Below, piece after piece: positions 36,668 through 45,342 of a stretch of DNA of 64,000 nt. The stretch is taken from positions 1 to 64,000 of the forward strand of contig JAJBAV010000001.1 in the NCBI GenBank assembly GCA_020532085.1, read 5' to 3'. The notes beneath the pieces are model-generated. The model saw only the letters and a program-made list of their open reading frames with translations. It was not told where the DNA came from and ran no database searches. Position 1 is the stretch's first letter, and each line of letters opens with the position of its first letter. This stretch comes from Candidatus Cloacimonadota bacterium. GTDB taxonomy: Bacteria > Cloacimonadota > Cloacimonadia > Cloacimonadales > Cloacimonadaceae. The translations under genes and the position numbers were made by a program.

Positions 36668-37066
36668 TCATCTTAATTTTTTGATCCCGCGGGTAGCATC
36701 AGCAGTTATAACAATCACTATGCCAAGAGCAGCTCCGATCAGATTAAACACCAGGTCTTTGGGATTCAAGGTCCTGTAGGGCAGTGCCAATTGGATCATC
36801 TCAAAGGCGAAAGCACAAGCTATTGAAATTGACGCGTATTTGCATATCGCTTTTGATCTAAAAACGCACTTCTTTCCCCTCTGAGCCAATGTAAAAGGAA
36901 TCGACAAAACCATAAACGAAAACAGGTGCAGCATGAAGTCCAACCTGGTCATTTGCGCACCTTTAACAACTCGCGTAGTCAAATGCTTGCTTGTCTGATC
37001 ACTCAGAGGTACGGTATTGATGATCATGAGCAACGTCAGCAAAACCCAGAATGCTATCCTAGCCAA
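36668..37066 (-). CDS. VanZ-like family membrane protein
   Basis: A 132-residue protein with four membrane segments. It carries the VanZ signature: DFMLHLFSFMVLSIPF, FEMIQLALPYRTLNPKDLVF and NLIGAALGIVI (E-x-x-Q, then R, D and N-x-x-G). The function of the family is unclear; members in polysaccharide loci are common. It overlaps the downstream end of wecB by 13 bp, so the two are co-transcribed. Confidence 0.82.
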   Translation of the reverse strand: MARIAFWVLLTLLMIINTVPLSDQTSKHLTTRVVKGAQMTRLDFMLHLFSFMVLSIPFTLAQRGKKCVFRSKAICKYASISIACAFAFEMIQLALPYRTLNPKDLVFNLIGAALGIVIVITADATRGIKKLR

Positions 37067-38160
37067 TCCTGAATAACCTCCACAACCCGGCTGGCAGTTT
37101 TCCCGTCCCAGAACTTGGGCTTCGGTTTGACCATGGTTGGCTGTTGCCCTGCTTCCTGCGCCGCTTCAACAATGCTCTTTACATCGAGTTCAACCAGCCT
37201 ATTGGTGCCCTCAATAATTGTTATGGGCCTTTCGGTGTTTTCCCTCAAGGTCAGGCAGGGAATGCCCAAATATGTCGATTCTTCCTGTACGCCACCAGAA
37301 TCAGTTAGTATCAGGCTGGAAGTCATTTCCAGTTTAAGGAAGTCCAGATATCCAACAGGCTCAGTTATCACTATGTTCGGGATACTCTTCAGCAAAGAAT
37401 GCAAACCAAGCTTCAGGATGTTTTTCTGGGTGCGTGGATGCATGGGGAAAACTAGTTTTTGGTCTCTGCCAATTTCGGCAAAAGCTTTTAGGATGACTGA
37501 CAAACCCTCCGGATCATCCACATTTGAAGGCCTGTGCAGGGTTATCAGGCAATGTTCATCCGAATCGTGAAGTCCAAGGTCACGTATAATACAAGATTCT
37601 TTTGCTTTCTCGAGATGTTCGACAAGAGAATCGATCATGATATTGCCCACAAAATGGATCTTATCCCGTGCTATTCCTTCCTTGCGCAAATTCATATCCG
37701 CGTCGGGGGACGGGGTCAGTAATAGGTCGGATACCCTATCGGTAAGCACTCTGTTTATCTCTTCCGGCATCCTCTCGTCGAAGCTTCTCAGGCCAGCTTC
37801 CAAATGGGCAACGGGAATCTGAAGTTTTTTTGCCACCAAGGCGCAGGCTATGGTTGAGTTAACATCACCTGCCACGATCACCAGGTCAGGTTTGTTGCCA
37901 AACAGCAGATACTCTTCATATCGCTCCATGATCCTGGCGGTTTGCTGGCCGTGTGAACCGGAACCAACCTGCAAATACGCGCTGGGTTCCGGCATCCCCA
38001 GATCCTGGAAAAACAGCTTGGACATCTTCTCATCGTAATGCTGCCCGGTATGAATAACAGCAGGTCTATATAGATCCCGGTTGGCCATAAGCGCCCTATA
38101 AAGAGGAGCCATTTTCATGAAATTCGGGCGTGCTCCCACGATCAGGTCTAGCGTTGTCAA
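37054..38160 (-). CDS. wecB: UDP-N-acetylglucosamine 2-epimerase (non-hydrolysing), second copy
   Basis: 368 residues with GARPNFMKMAPLYRAL, HTGQHYDEKMSKLFF, VAGDVNSTIACALVAKK, HLEAGLRSFDERMPEEINR, HRPSNVDDPE and LTDSGGVQEESTYLG. It would supply UDP-ManNAc-type precursors. It differs clearly from the copy at 11359-12447 (for instance KKLQIPVAHLEAG against KLGLRTAHVEACL), so the two are paralogues or have separate origins. It overlaps DUF354 by four bases and the VanZ-like gene by 13, within the continuous minus-strand operon. Confidence 0.94.
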   Translation of the reverse strand: MTTLDLIVGARPNFMKMAPLYRALMANRDLYRPAVIHTGQHYDEKMSKLFFQDLGMPEPSAYLQVGSGSHGQQTARIMERYEEYLLFGNKPDLVIVAGDVNSTIACALVAKKLQIPVAHLEAGLRSFDERMPEEINRVLTDRVSDLLLTPSPDADMNLRKEGIARDKIHFVGNIMIDSLVEHLEKAKESCIIRDLGLHDSDEHCLITLHRPSNVDDPEGLSVILKAFAEIGRDQKLVFPMHPRTQKNILKLGLHSLLKSIPNIVITEPVGYLDFLKLEMTSSLILTDSGGVQEESTYLGIPCLTLRENTERPITIIEGTNRLVELDVKSIVEAAQEAGQQPTMVKPKPKFWDGKTASRVVEVIQDWLG

Positions 38161-39155
38161 TCAATCTCCACAAGTATATTATCCAACATAGTAAACACCT
38201 CTGCTTGCACCTTATCATTCCCCGAAGCTATATCTCTTAATTTGGGGGGATTGTTAATGTAATCAACTATGTCTTCCAACGACCTTGAATGAAACATCAA
38301 GCCTTGCTCAACCATAACTTTGTCAACAGATAACAATCTAACCCCAGGGAAAAAACTAACTGATGGTTTACCCAACAAAGCTGCTTCACGGGCAAAAGTA
38401 CCGGCCCCTGTCAAAACGGCCTGACTGTAATAGCACGCGTCTAGTCCACTGATCTGCTGATCGGGCATATATACGTTAGCATAGCCATTGGCTTGCTTTC
38501 GCTCTTCTGGATATCGGGGCAAATATAGAATATGATGATCCTGTAATGAGTGTAGCAGTTCAGGAACTATGGATCTGGTATTAGCTGGCACATAAGAAGC
38601 TTTCAGGTTCTCAGGCCTGAGCACCAAAAACTCATCGAAAGGCAGGGATTCTAAAAATGAAGGATCGGGTTTAAAATCTGCTAAATAAATCTGCTCCTTG
38701 AAGCCATCATATTGAAAAACCCTAGCAGATCCTTTGGCTTTCAATAAAACATTTTTTACATCAAAAAAGGCAGGAAATATGAAGTATTTTGCAATTTTGT
38801 AAACGTGGAATTTATATGAAATGTCATTATCCGTAAAGACGATCGACTGCTTTCTTCTCAGATAGGCAACCAATGATGCTATCTGGCCGCCGATGGAAAT
38901 ACTGACGTCAAATTCGGGGATAGTCTTATGAAGCAGAAAAACCCTGGATACCAAACCCATAGCCTTTTTAAGCTTGGATTTTCCTTTATGGTCACCTAGG
39001 ACTATCGGGTTCAAACCTTTTGCCATTAGCAGGGGTATGGTCTCGGAAAAGTCTCTCGCCGTAACAAATACTTCATGCTTCTGTCCAAGATGCCGAATTA
39101 TTGGATGTAGGAAATGAACGTGGGGGGTGTTTGTGATATCAACCCAAATTCTCAT
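38157..39155 (-). CDS. DUF354 family glycosyltransferase-like protein
   Basis: About 332 residues. The family start MRIWVDITNTPHVHFLHPII and DISISIGG-like FDVSISIGGQIASLVAYLRR identify DUF354, a GT-B-like family often found beside non-hydrolysing UDP-GlcNAc 2-epimerases. GAGTFAREAALLGKPSVSFF in the C-terminal half resembles the nucleotide-sugar binding loop. It may transfer or process a ManNAc-type sugar. I set the start at ATG 39155, since homologs begin here; upstream codons would overlap the acyltransferase gene. Confidence 0.8.
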   Translation of the reverse strand: MRIWVDITNTPHVHFLHPIIRHLGQKHEVFVTARDFSETIPLLMAKGLNPIVLGDHKGKSKLKKAMGLVSRVFLLHKTIPEFDVSISIGGQIASLVAYLRRKQSIVFTDNDISYKFHVYKIAKYFIFPAFFDVKNVLLKAKGSARVFQYDGFKEQIYLADFKPDPSFLESLPFDEFLVLRPENLKASYVPANTRSIVPELLHSLQDHHILYLPRYPEERKQANGYANVYMPDQQISGLDACYYSQAVLTGAGTFAREAALLGKPSVSFFPGVRLLSVDKVMVEQGLMFHSRSLEDIVDYINNPPKLRDIASGNDKVQAEVFTMLDNILVEID

Positions 39156-39159
39156 GGGA

Positions 39160-39636
39160 TCAGAACTCCTTGACCACTCTTGCAGGAACGCCAACCGCAA
39201 GACTATAGGCTGGAATATCTCTGGTTACAACCGCTCCGGCCCCAATAACCGCCCCCTCACCTATTGTTACACCGGGCATGATGATGGCTCCAACGCCTAT
39301 ATGAGCACCTTTCTTGATCAGGATGGGGGCTTGCTTGAAGGGCAGGCTCCCAACCCAAGTATTTCTTGCATAGCTGGTGATGTCCCTTTGATGTGTTAGA
39401 AGCATACAACCATAGGTAAGAAATACGTCATCTTCGATAGTTATGCGTTCTGGTCCGTCATCATCCAGCATCACGTCCAGTCCGATTAGAACGTTACTGC
39501 CAATATTCACACCTCTCAGGCGGTGCAGGAATACTCTTACCACACTTGGGAAACAATGCCGGGCAAAATGATGCAAAAAACGATTCGAAAGCCCTTTGAC
39601 AATACTATTCATTGGTCTGTTTTTCATTTTTTCCAT
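39160..39636 (-). CDS. Hexapeptide-repeat acyltransferase (left-handed beta helix)
   Basis: 158 residues with hexapeptide repeats over about residues 45-150 (GSNVLIGLDVMLDDDGPERI, THQRDITSY, KGAHIGVGAIIMPGVTIGEG, AVIGAGAVVTRDIPAYSLAV, GVPARVV). It is similar to maltose/WcaF-type O-acetyltransferases that decorate polysaccharide sugars using acetyl-CoA. The start codon at 39636 is the first Met; an internal Met (PMNSIV) is possible. It lies upstream of DUF354 in the same transcript, with a 4-bp gap. Confidence 0.88.
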   Translation of the reverse strand: MEKMKNRPMNSIVKGLSNRFLHHFARHCFPSVVRVFLHRLRGVNIGSNVLIGLDVMLDDDGPERITIEDDVFLTYGCMLLTHQRDITSYARNTWVGSLPFKQAPILIKKGAHIGVGAIIMPGVTIGEGAVIGAGAVVTRDIPAYSLAVGVPARVVKEF

Positions 39637-39753
39637 TCCATAACGCTATCGACCTTAGTCCATTTTTTGGTTTAACGTCGCCAATTATTGATCATTACCC
39701 AGTCAACTAGAGCCTCAGTGTTAATTTTGTACCGCGAATGAACTAATATTTCC

Positions 39754-40716
39754 TTAACAATAACCTAATACATCCAAATATAAGTTTATCAGTCTGTTGG
39801 CCACGCTAACTGAATCTAAGCCAAGCTCAACCAATCTCTCCCTACCACCGGTTTTCCCGGCAAGATCCAGGACCCTTTCCAATTTCTGCCTTATGTCGCA
39901 GGTGTCTTGGGATGTTACAAAACATCCTTTCAATCCTTCCAGAAGCCACCTAACATCACCCACATCAGTACTCACAACGGGAGTACCACACGCCATGGCT
40001 TCCTTGACTATGTTGGGCGAACCCTCCCACTTTGATGTAAGAAGCAGGACATCACAGGCATTAAGATATACTGGCACTTCAGCATGAGGGACCGAGCCCA
40101 AGGCAATAAGTTGGCAGTTCCTGTCCGACATCCCTGCAACTGAGTCTTCTGCAAGGGGGAAATTTTTCACTTTCCGGGTGGGGTCGGCCCCAAATAGTAT
40201 GATGTTTTTCTCCAGGCTCAAACCAAGCCTTAGCCTACATTCACTACCAGACATAGGTTTGAATATCTGTATGTTGACTCCATTGGGGATTACCATCGGA
40301 GATTCCAGGCCAAGGCGTACTTTCATGTCTCTGGATTTCACGACCGTCGCATCCCATGACCATCTCACAAGAAATCGGATAACGCCCAGCCAACGCCCGG
40401 CACCCTTTACATCGCTACCCATCAAGGAGACTACAACAGGAATTTTTTTGCTTGAACAACCCAAACCCTTAATAGAAGCAAGCGATACCATTATACCAGA
40501 TAAGGAATAATGGGCATGGATGATATCGATCTCTTTGCTCATTAACTGCTTGCGCAGCATAAAAACACGCCGCAGATAACCCCAGAGACCTTTGCCTTTA
40601 ACAAGAAAGTATTTAATCTCAACACCTGCTTCAACTAAAGAATCGGCTTGCGCGGCAATGAAGGGATTAATGAAAAATTTCTTGGAATTGCCGCTACAAA
40701 CGAAAAGGACCCTCAA
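39754..40716 (-). CDS. Glycosyltransferase, GT4-like
   Basis: 320 residues with GT-B features: N-terminal RVLFVCSGNSKKFFINPFIA, IDIIHAHYSLSGIM, VVSLMGSDVKGA and IPNGVNIQIFKP. The C-terminal donor-site run is LLLTSKWEGSPNIVKEAMAC then GTPVVSTDVGDV. It probably adds one sugar in the repeat unit from a nucleotide sugar at the cytoplasmic face of the inner membrane; donor and acceptor cannot be read. It directly abuts the ATP-grasp gene upstream (stop and start 1 bp apart). Confidence 0.88.
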   Translation of the reverse strand: MRVLFVCSGNSKKFFINPFIAAQADSLVEAGVEIKYFLVKGKGLWGYLRRVFMLRKQLMSKEIDIIHAHYSLSGIMVSLASIKGLGCSSKKIPVVVSLMGSDVKGAGRWLGVIRFLVRWSWDATVVKSRDMKVRLGLESPMVIPNGVNIQIFKPMSGSECRLRLGLSLEKNIILFGADPTRKVKNFPLAEDSVAGMSDRNCQLIALGSVPHAEVPVYLNACDVLLLTSKWEGSPNIVKEAMACGTPVVSTDVGDVRWLLEGLKGCFVTSQDTCDIRQKLERVLDLAGKTGGRERLVELGLDSVSVANRLINLYLDVLGYC

Positions 40717-41766
40717 TTATAGGTTTCCTTCTTGATAAAGTTTCAGCGCCAGTTCCAGTCGATACTCATAAGATTCGTTTGAATCGGACCTTCCTTCAAT
40801 GTATATCCATTCACCATCCCTATACTCGTATCGGCCTGGTATCCCATTCACCTCCATCATGATATAGCCTGGATAATATCCAAATATTGCCTGGATCTCG
40901 TTGATCAAGTACTCTCCTTCATGTTCGAACATATCAATTGCCGCGGAATTGATACGCATTTCCCTGCATACATAACTCGCGAAGTTAAGGATTGCTTTTG
41001 GCGGATCAACGTATTCTCGACTCTTTGTTCCGCTGCATTTATCTTTATACTTAGATTTCTGATATGCATAATGCGAGTTTCCGATAACAATCACTCTCCA
41101 TTCAAAATCATGAGGAATATACTCCTGTGTGATCATGAAATTTTTGGGCCTGTTAACCGAAATCCTGTGGTATTGAGATATGCGATCCCTGGCTCTGGCA
41201 GTATCGCTTAGCGCTGTCCTTACCCATTTTCCCACGGAGCCAATCACTCTATTGGGACCAATCTGCATTGGAACACCTCTCTTGGAAAATGCCTGATGAA
41301 CATACCTTGCCGCCTTCTTGGAATCGCGCATCACCAAGACTCCTATACCGGAAGCGCCGATTGAGCTCTTCATCACAACCGGGTAATCACAATGTGAGAC
41401 ATAATCAAGAGCCTCAATCTTATCATAAAACACCCTGGTCTTGGGGTGCGGTAACCCTTGTGCCTCAAGAATATAACTTAACATTTTTTTATTTTCGTAG
41501 ATCAGAATCTCTTCATATGTTGGAAAGGTCTTAATGCGCAATACTTTGGAAATCACGTACAAGCGTTCGTCAAACATTATCTTATCAGATTCGACATCGC
41601 CAGGAGGCCTGAGCAATACCAAATCAGGATGGGCAGATCTTATCCTCGACAACCAATCGTGTGCAGAAACGTCAATACACTCATGGTCAACAGCTAATTT
41701 CTCGCAAGCTTGCCTCCACAAGGTGGTCATGTTGATATCACGGCAGTAAAGGATCACAGTTTTCAT
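40717..41766 (-). CDS. ATP-grasp ligase, RimK-like (first of two related copies)
   Basis: 349 residues. The ATP-grasp core is seen in FPTYEEILIYENKKMLSYIL, YPVVMKSSIGASGIGVLV (ATP-binding loop), ITQEYIPHDFEWRVIVIGN and a late metal-binding region EYLINEIQAIFGYYP. Such enzymes make amide or ester bonds using ATP. The sequence shares its layout (GLPHPKTRVFYDKIEALDYV against GAPLIPSFVFYNKRDALRWV) with the ATP-grasp at 44205-45248, and both lie immediately downstream of a CapA-like or GT/CapA unit. A role in linking amino acids to the glycan is inferred. Confidence 0.83.
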   Translation of the reverse strand: MKTVILYCRDINMTTLWRQACEKLAVDHECIDVSAHDWLSRIRSAHPDLVLLRPPGDVESDKIMFDERLYVISKVLRIKTFPTYEEILIYENKKMLSYILEAQGLPHPKTRVFYDKIEALDYVSHCDYPVVMKSSIGASGIGVLVMRDSKKAARYVHQAFSKRGVPMQIGPNRVIGSVGKWVRTALSDTARARDRISQYHRISVNRPKNFMITQEYIPHDFEWRVIVIGNSHYAYQKSKYKDKCSGTKSREYVDPPKAILNFASYVCREMRINSAAIDMFEHEGEYLINEIQAIFGYYPGYIMMEVNGIPGRYEYRDGEWIYIEGRSDSNESYEYRLELALKLYQEGNL

Positions 41767-41938
41767 AATACAAATTCCTCATTATGGTCATAGCAGACAT
41801 TTGCAGAGGCTGCTTTCGTTATTTTATATACCGATGAAACGTAGAACAATACCAGTGTCTACCACATTCTCAACCAAGCATTTGGAGAGCAGTTAATCAA
41901 AAGATACAATGCAGGATCGCGTGCCTATCGGAAATTGA

Positions 41939-43069
41939 TCACCTTTCTTGTTCTCTCTGGATCAGCTCCAAGACACTGATCATTTTCTCCCGGTGGCTGG
42001 AGCAGCGCAGGGAATTCAACCAGATGTTAGTTCTGTATTTACTTAGTCTCTTTATCTTCAAACCCAGCCGTTTTCTTAGCTTCAAAGTTGTTTTGGAGGT
42101 TGCCGCAAAACCAGTGACCACATCATATTTCATAGAGTTATACATGCCGCTCCAGTATTTTTCCAAAGTCCCATTAGCAATGTCGCCACTCAATTTGGCC
42201 AAATGATCCATAACTTTGTCATAGTTGCCATGAGAAAGCAAATCAACGCCTTGCATATCGTTATCCATTCCTGTTACCAGCAACGCACATTCAACCCGCT
42301 CATATTCAATCGTTAACCCAGCAATTGTGCCTGTTAACCAGCTCGTGTTTGTTTTGCCCTTGGCGGGGAAAAATAGGTTTCCCAACCCATAACACACTGG
42401 TTTTCCCTGAAGTATTTCCATGCCGCTATAGGCGTGGGTATGATGGGTCACAATCGCATCAGCCCCATACTCAAGAAGAAATAGGAGGGCTTTCCTCATT
42501 TCTAGGGTTGGATAGTGGTGATATTCAAGGCCTCCATGGTAAATCACTATGATCCTATCAACCCGGCCTCTCAAGTTGCTGAGATCGTGGCAGGCGTCGA
42601 TCAGGTCAAAGCGGTTTGCGCCAGCTTGACAGTCATCTGCTATGCTAAACTCTTTTTCACAGTAGTTCAGAAAGGCTACCTGCTGAGTACCAATTTGTTT
42701 TATCAGGGGCAAAGAAGCTTCGGAACGGCTTCGACCCGCTCCGACGACGTCCAAGCCGGCATCCCTGCAGTAGCTGATTGTATCCGTAACGCCTTGATCC
42801 CCATAATCACGTATGTGATTGTTGGCCAGACAAACACAATCCACCCCTGCTTGTTTCAATATCTTTGCATAATGGGGGCTGGTTCTGAAGCTCCTTCCTG
42901 TTTTTGAGATAGCCTTGCCGCGGTCTGTTAATGGAGACTCAAGGTTTATGATCGTGTAGACAGATAAGTTTACCAATCTGGATAACCTGGGGCCAAATGG
43001 GTTGAATGGTTCCACCCGGCAATCCGGAGCGAAATCCCCACCGATCAATAAATCATATGAATCCTTCAT
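41939..43069 (-). CDS. CapA-family (PGA_cap) metallophosphatase-fold protein, copy 1
   Basis: 376 residues. The family motifs are clear: LLIGGDFAPD, INLESPLTD, LANNHIRDYGDQGVTDTI, GAGRS, VIYHGGLEYHHYP and VTHHTHAYSG-ME. Members are linked to poly-gamma-glutamate capsule attachment (CapA/PgsA). No signal peptide or membrane anchor is visible here, so it may act in the cytoplasm or need another route. I prefer the ATG at 43069; a TTG at 43114 is in frame but would overlap the upstream glycosyltransferase. Confidence 0.86.
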   Translation of the reverse strand: MKDSYDLLIGGDFAPDCRVEPFNPFGPRLSRLVNLSVYTIINLESPLTDRGKAISKTGRSFRTSPHYAKILKQAGVDCVCLANNHIRDYGDQGVTDTISYCRDAGLDVVGAGRSRSEASLPLIKQIGTQQVAFLNYCEKEFSIADDCQAGANRFDLIDACHDLSNLRGRVDRIIVIYHGGLEYHHYPTLEMRKALLFLLEYGADAIVTHHTHAYSGMEILQGKPVCYGLGNLFFPAKGKTNTSWLTGTIAGLTIEYERVECALLVTGMDNDMQGVDLLSHGNYDKVMDHLAKLSGDIANGTLEKYWSGMYNSMKYDVVTGFAATSKTTLKLRKRLGLKIKRLSKYRTNIWLNSLRCSSHREKMISVLELIQREQER

Positions 43070-43076
43070 CCCTAAC

Positions 43077-44183
43077 TCATTTACAGGATCCGGCCAATTC
43101 TTGGTAAAGCGCAAGATATTTTTTTGCCATCAGGTCCAAGCTAAAATCCAACTCAATTCGTTGACGGCCCGCCCTGCCAAAGCGATTCCGCAAATCGATT
43201 GAGTTGATCAGGGTTTTCAATCTCTGGATCAACTCATCAGTGTTGAAGCTATTCACAAGATATCCAGTAACTCCATCTACCACCAATTCCGGTGTTCCTC
43301 CGGCATTGGTTGCCACAACTGGCAACCCGGCGGCCATGTATTCCATTATGGAGTTGGATAAGCCCTCGGCATGGCCTCGCGTGTTATTGAGCAGGACTCC
43401 GATATCACAACGCAACAGGATCTGTTCAACATCTTCCCTGTTTCCCAAGAATAGAACTTTGTCACTTATCTCAACAGGGATCATATGCTGCACTGAATTT
43501 TTCCATTCCCCATCTCCGATCAGGACAAATTGGAGCTTATTATACTGGGCACACAATGACGCTGCGGCCTTAACTAGGGTCGCGTGGTCCTTGGCCGGGC
43601 GGAATCCGGCCACCATGACAATTTTTACCATGTTATTGTCCAAGCCCATTGCTTGGGCAGAAAAACCTGGATCAATATCAAATCTGGAGATATCCATGCC
43701 ATTATGGATAGTGCAAGCTTTCCTGGATGCAGCCAAGCCTTCCACACGCAGCCCGGCCATGCTGTTTGCAACAATGCGATCCGCAAGCATAAATCTAGTC
43801 GCTTTGAGTAGTTTGGCCGGCAATGAAGCTTTCAGTTTTCCAGCATATCTGATTGATCCATCTATCAATACATATCTCGAAACGACACGCCCGGCAAAAG
43901 CATAGCATGAGCTTACGGCATCCCAGTAATGGATAACATCAGGACTTATTTTATAAATCCTATCATTTACAGCCCTATATGTGCCAATCTGTTTTCTTTG
44001 AGCGGAACTAAAGGTATAATAGGGGATCCCAAGCCCTGCGATTGGATAAGACAAGTTTTGGTGAAGGACTAACAGGTATAAATCAATTTGGGCACCCAGA
44101 ACTTTCAGTAGCTCATAGAGCTGGCGTTCTTTACCTCCCCTGCCCAAACTGGAGATAATGTGGAGTACTTTGATGCGGCTCAC
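43077..44183 (-). CDS. Glycosyltransferase, GT4-like
   Basis: 368 residues: KVLHIISSLGRGGKERQLYE at the N-terminus (the GGxER motif of GT4), VIHYWDAVSS, CTIHNGMDISRFD, MVAGFRPAKDHATLVKAA, LGNREDVEQILLRCDIGVLL, HAEGLSNSIMEYMAAGLPVV. Retaining GT-B transferase using a nucleotide sugar. It is placed between a CapA-like gene (downstream) and an ATP-grasp gene (upstream), 21 bp from the latter. Confidence 0.92.
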   Translation of the reverse strand: MSRIKVLHIISSLGRGGKERQLYELLKVLGAQIDLYLLVLHQNLSYPIAGLGIPYYTFSSAQRKQIGTYRAVNDRIYKISPDVIHYWDAVSSCYAFAGRVVSRYVLIDGSIRYAGKLKASLPAKLLKATRFMLADRIVANSMAGLRVEGLAASRKACTIHNGMDISRFDIDPGFSAQAMGLDNNMVKIVMVAGFRPAKDHATLVKAAASLCAQYNKLQFVLIGDGEWKNSVQHMIPVEISDKVLFLGNREDVEQILLRCDIGVLLNNTRGHAEGLSNSIMEYMAAGLPVVATNAGGTPELVVDGVTGYLVNSFNTDELIQRLKTLINSIDLRNRFGRAGRQRIELDFSLDLMAKKYLALYQELAGSCK

Positions 44184-44204
44184 GGACGTGTTAACAAATA
44201 AAAC

Positions 44205-45248
44205 TTAATCGGCTTTCTTAAGTTGACTTTGAATACTGGAAATAAAGTCTTCAATAATGAAATACTGGGGATTCACTTCTGCCTCGACCCACTCCAGATT
44301 TACATTCCAATAACCTGGAGTAAGGTCGTACACGGTCAACGGTGAGGCATAACTTATCTCAACTATAAGTGGAGAGCATTCTTGGTCATGGAGAAAATCA
44401 AAAGCCAGACACTGGGTGGAAAGTACATTGCTTACCTCAAAAGCAATTCTAACCGCCTCAATGTCACCGGGTTCCTTGTCTATGTGTACCAGTCCGCTAC
44501 CAGAAGCGCGAAAGTCGTTCTTTCTGATGTATCTTCTGTGCGATACAGCCCTGTTACCTATGACTAAAACCCTTTGGTCATAATTGTTGCCGGGAATGAA
44601 ATCCTGGAAATACACATAACCTCTATGCCGGGGCAACATGCCCAAACATCTGGGCGGTTTGATGACCTTAGCCAGTCCCTTCATTAGATACATGGCAGCC
44701 TTAAGGTTTTTGTCCCTACGTAACACCCAAAGCCTTTGCTGCAGAGTGGAGTATCTATCCACTGAGGGGAACCCCCTGCCAAAAGCTCTGTTAACCATAG
44801 CCCTGGCTTGAGCGGCTGACTTAACAAGCTTTACGTTGGCAGAGCCCGCCCCACCCCTGAGTTTAAAAACCTTGGGGAATTCATTATTGCTGACCCATCT
44901 CAAAGCGTCTCTTTTGTTGTAAAAAACAAATGAGGGAATCAGAGGGGCTCCAATTGACTCCAAAAGATACTTTTGCCCCACTTTGTCGTCAAAATGCCAG
45001 CAGGTGTTGTAGTCTGGAAACATCTTTATGCCCATTCTTCCAACTGAAAAACTCAACTGGCGGGCAAAATTCTGATCCCGGTAATCGTTATGGCTCCAGT
45101 TCCACATCAAGCCCTGACAATCTTTCACCTGTTCCAGAATATCGCTGTCATAGCAATTTACCAGTATATAGGGAATCCTTTTTTCTTCACAATACTTGAT
45201 CCAACGTTCACTATAGCTGTTCTTCCTGTCGTGGATGGCAATCTTCAT
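44205..45248 (-). CDS. ATP-grasp ligase, RimK-like (second related copy)
   Basis: 347 residues from ATG 45248, which follows AAGGAATACTG; an in-frame upstream stretch to 45299 lacks a binding site. Core motifs: FPDYNTCWHFDDKVGQKYLL, FPKVFKLRGGAGSANVKLVK (ATP loop), VYFQDFIPGNNYDQRVLVIG and the metal-site-like CLAFDFLHDQECSPLIVEIS. It is paralogous in layout to the gene at 40717-41766. It lies directly downstream of the second CapA-like gene, giving a repeated CapA/ATP-grasp pairing. Confidence 0.84.
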   Translation of the reverse strand: MKIAIHDRKNSYSERWIKYCEEKRIPYILVNCYDSDILEQVKDCQGLMWNWSHNDYRDQNFARQLSFSVGRMGIKMFPDYNTCWHFDDKVGQKYLLESIGAPLIPSFVFYNKRDALRWVSNNEFPKVFKLRGGAGSANVKLVKSAAQARAMVNRAFGRGFPSVDRYSTLQQRLWVLRRDKNLKAAMYLMKGLAKVIKPPRCLGMLPRHRGYVYFQDFIPGNNYDQRVLVIGNRAVSHRRYIRKNDFRASGSGLVHIDKEPGDIEAVRIAFEVSNVLSTQCLAFDFLHDQECSPLIVEISYASPLTVYDLTPGYWNVNLEWVEAEVNPQYFIIEDFISSIQSQLKKAD

Positions 45249-45342
45249 CAGTATTCCTTGCAATGCGTGCGGATGGAAGATGCAACAGGTTTGCGGCACA
45301 TGCTGACCGCCAAAATTGTGTGCTTGTTGGAAACCTTGTATA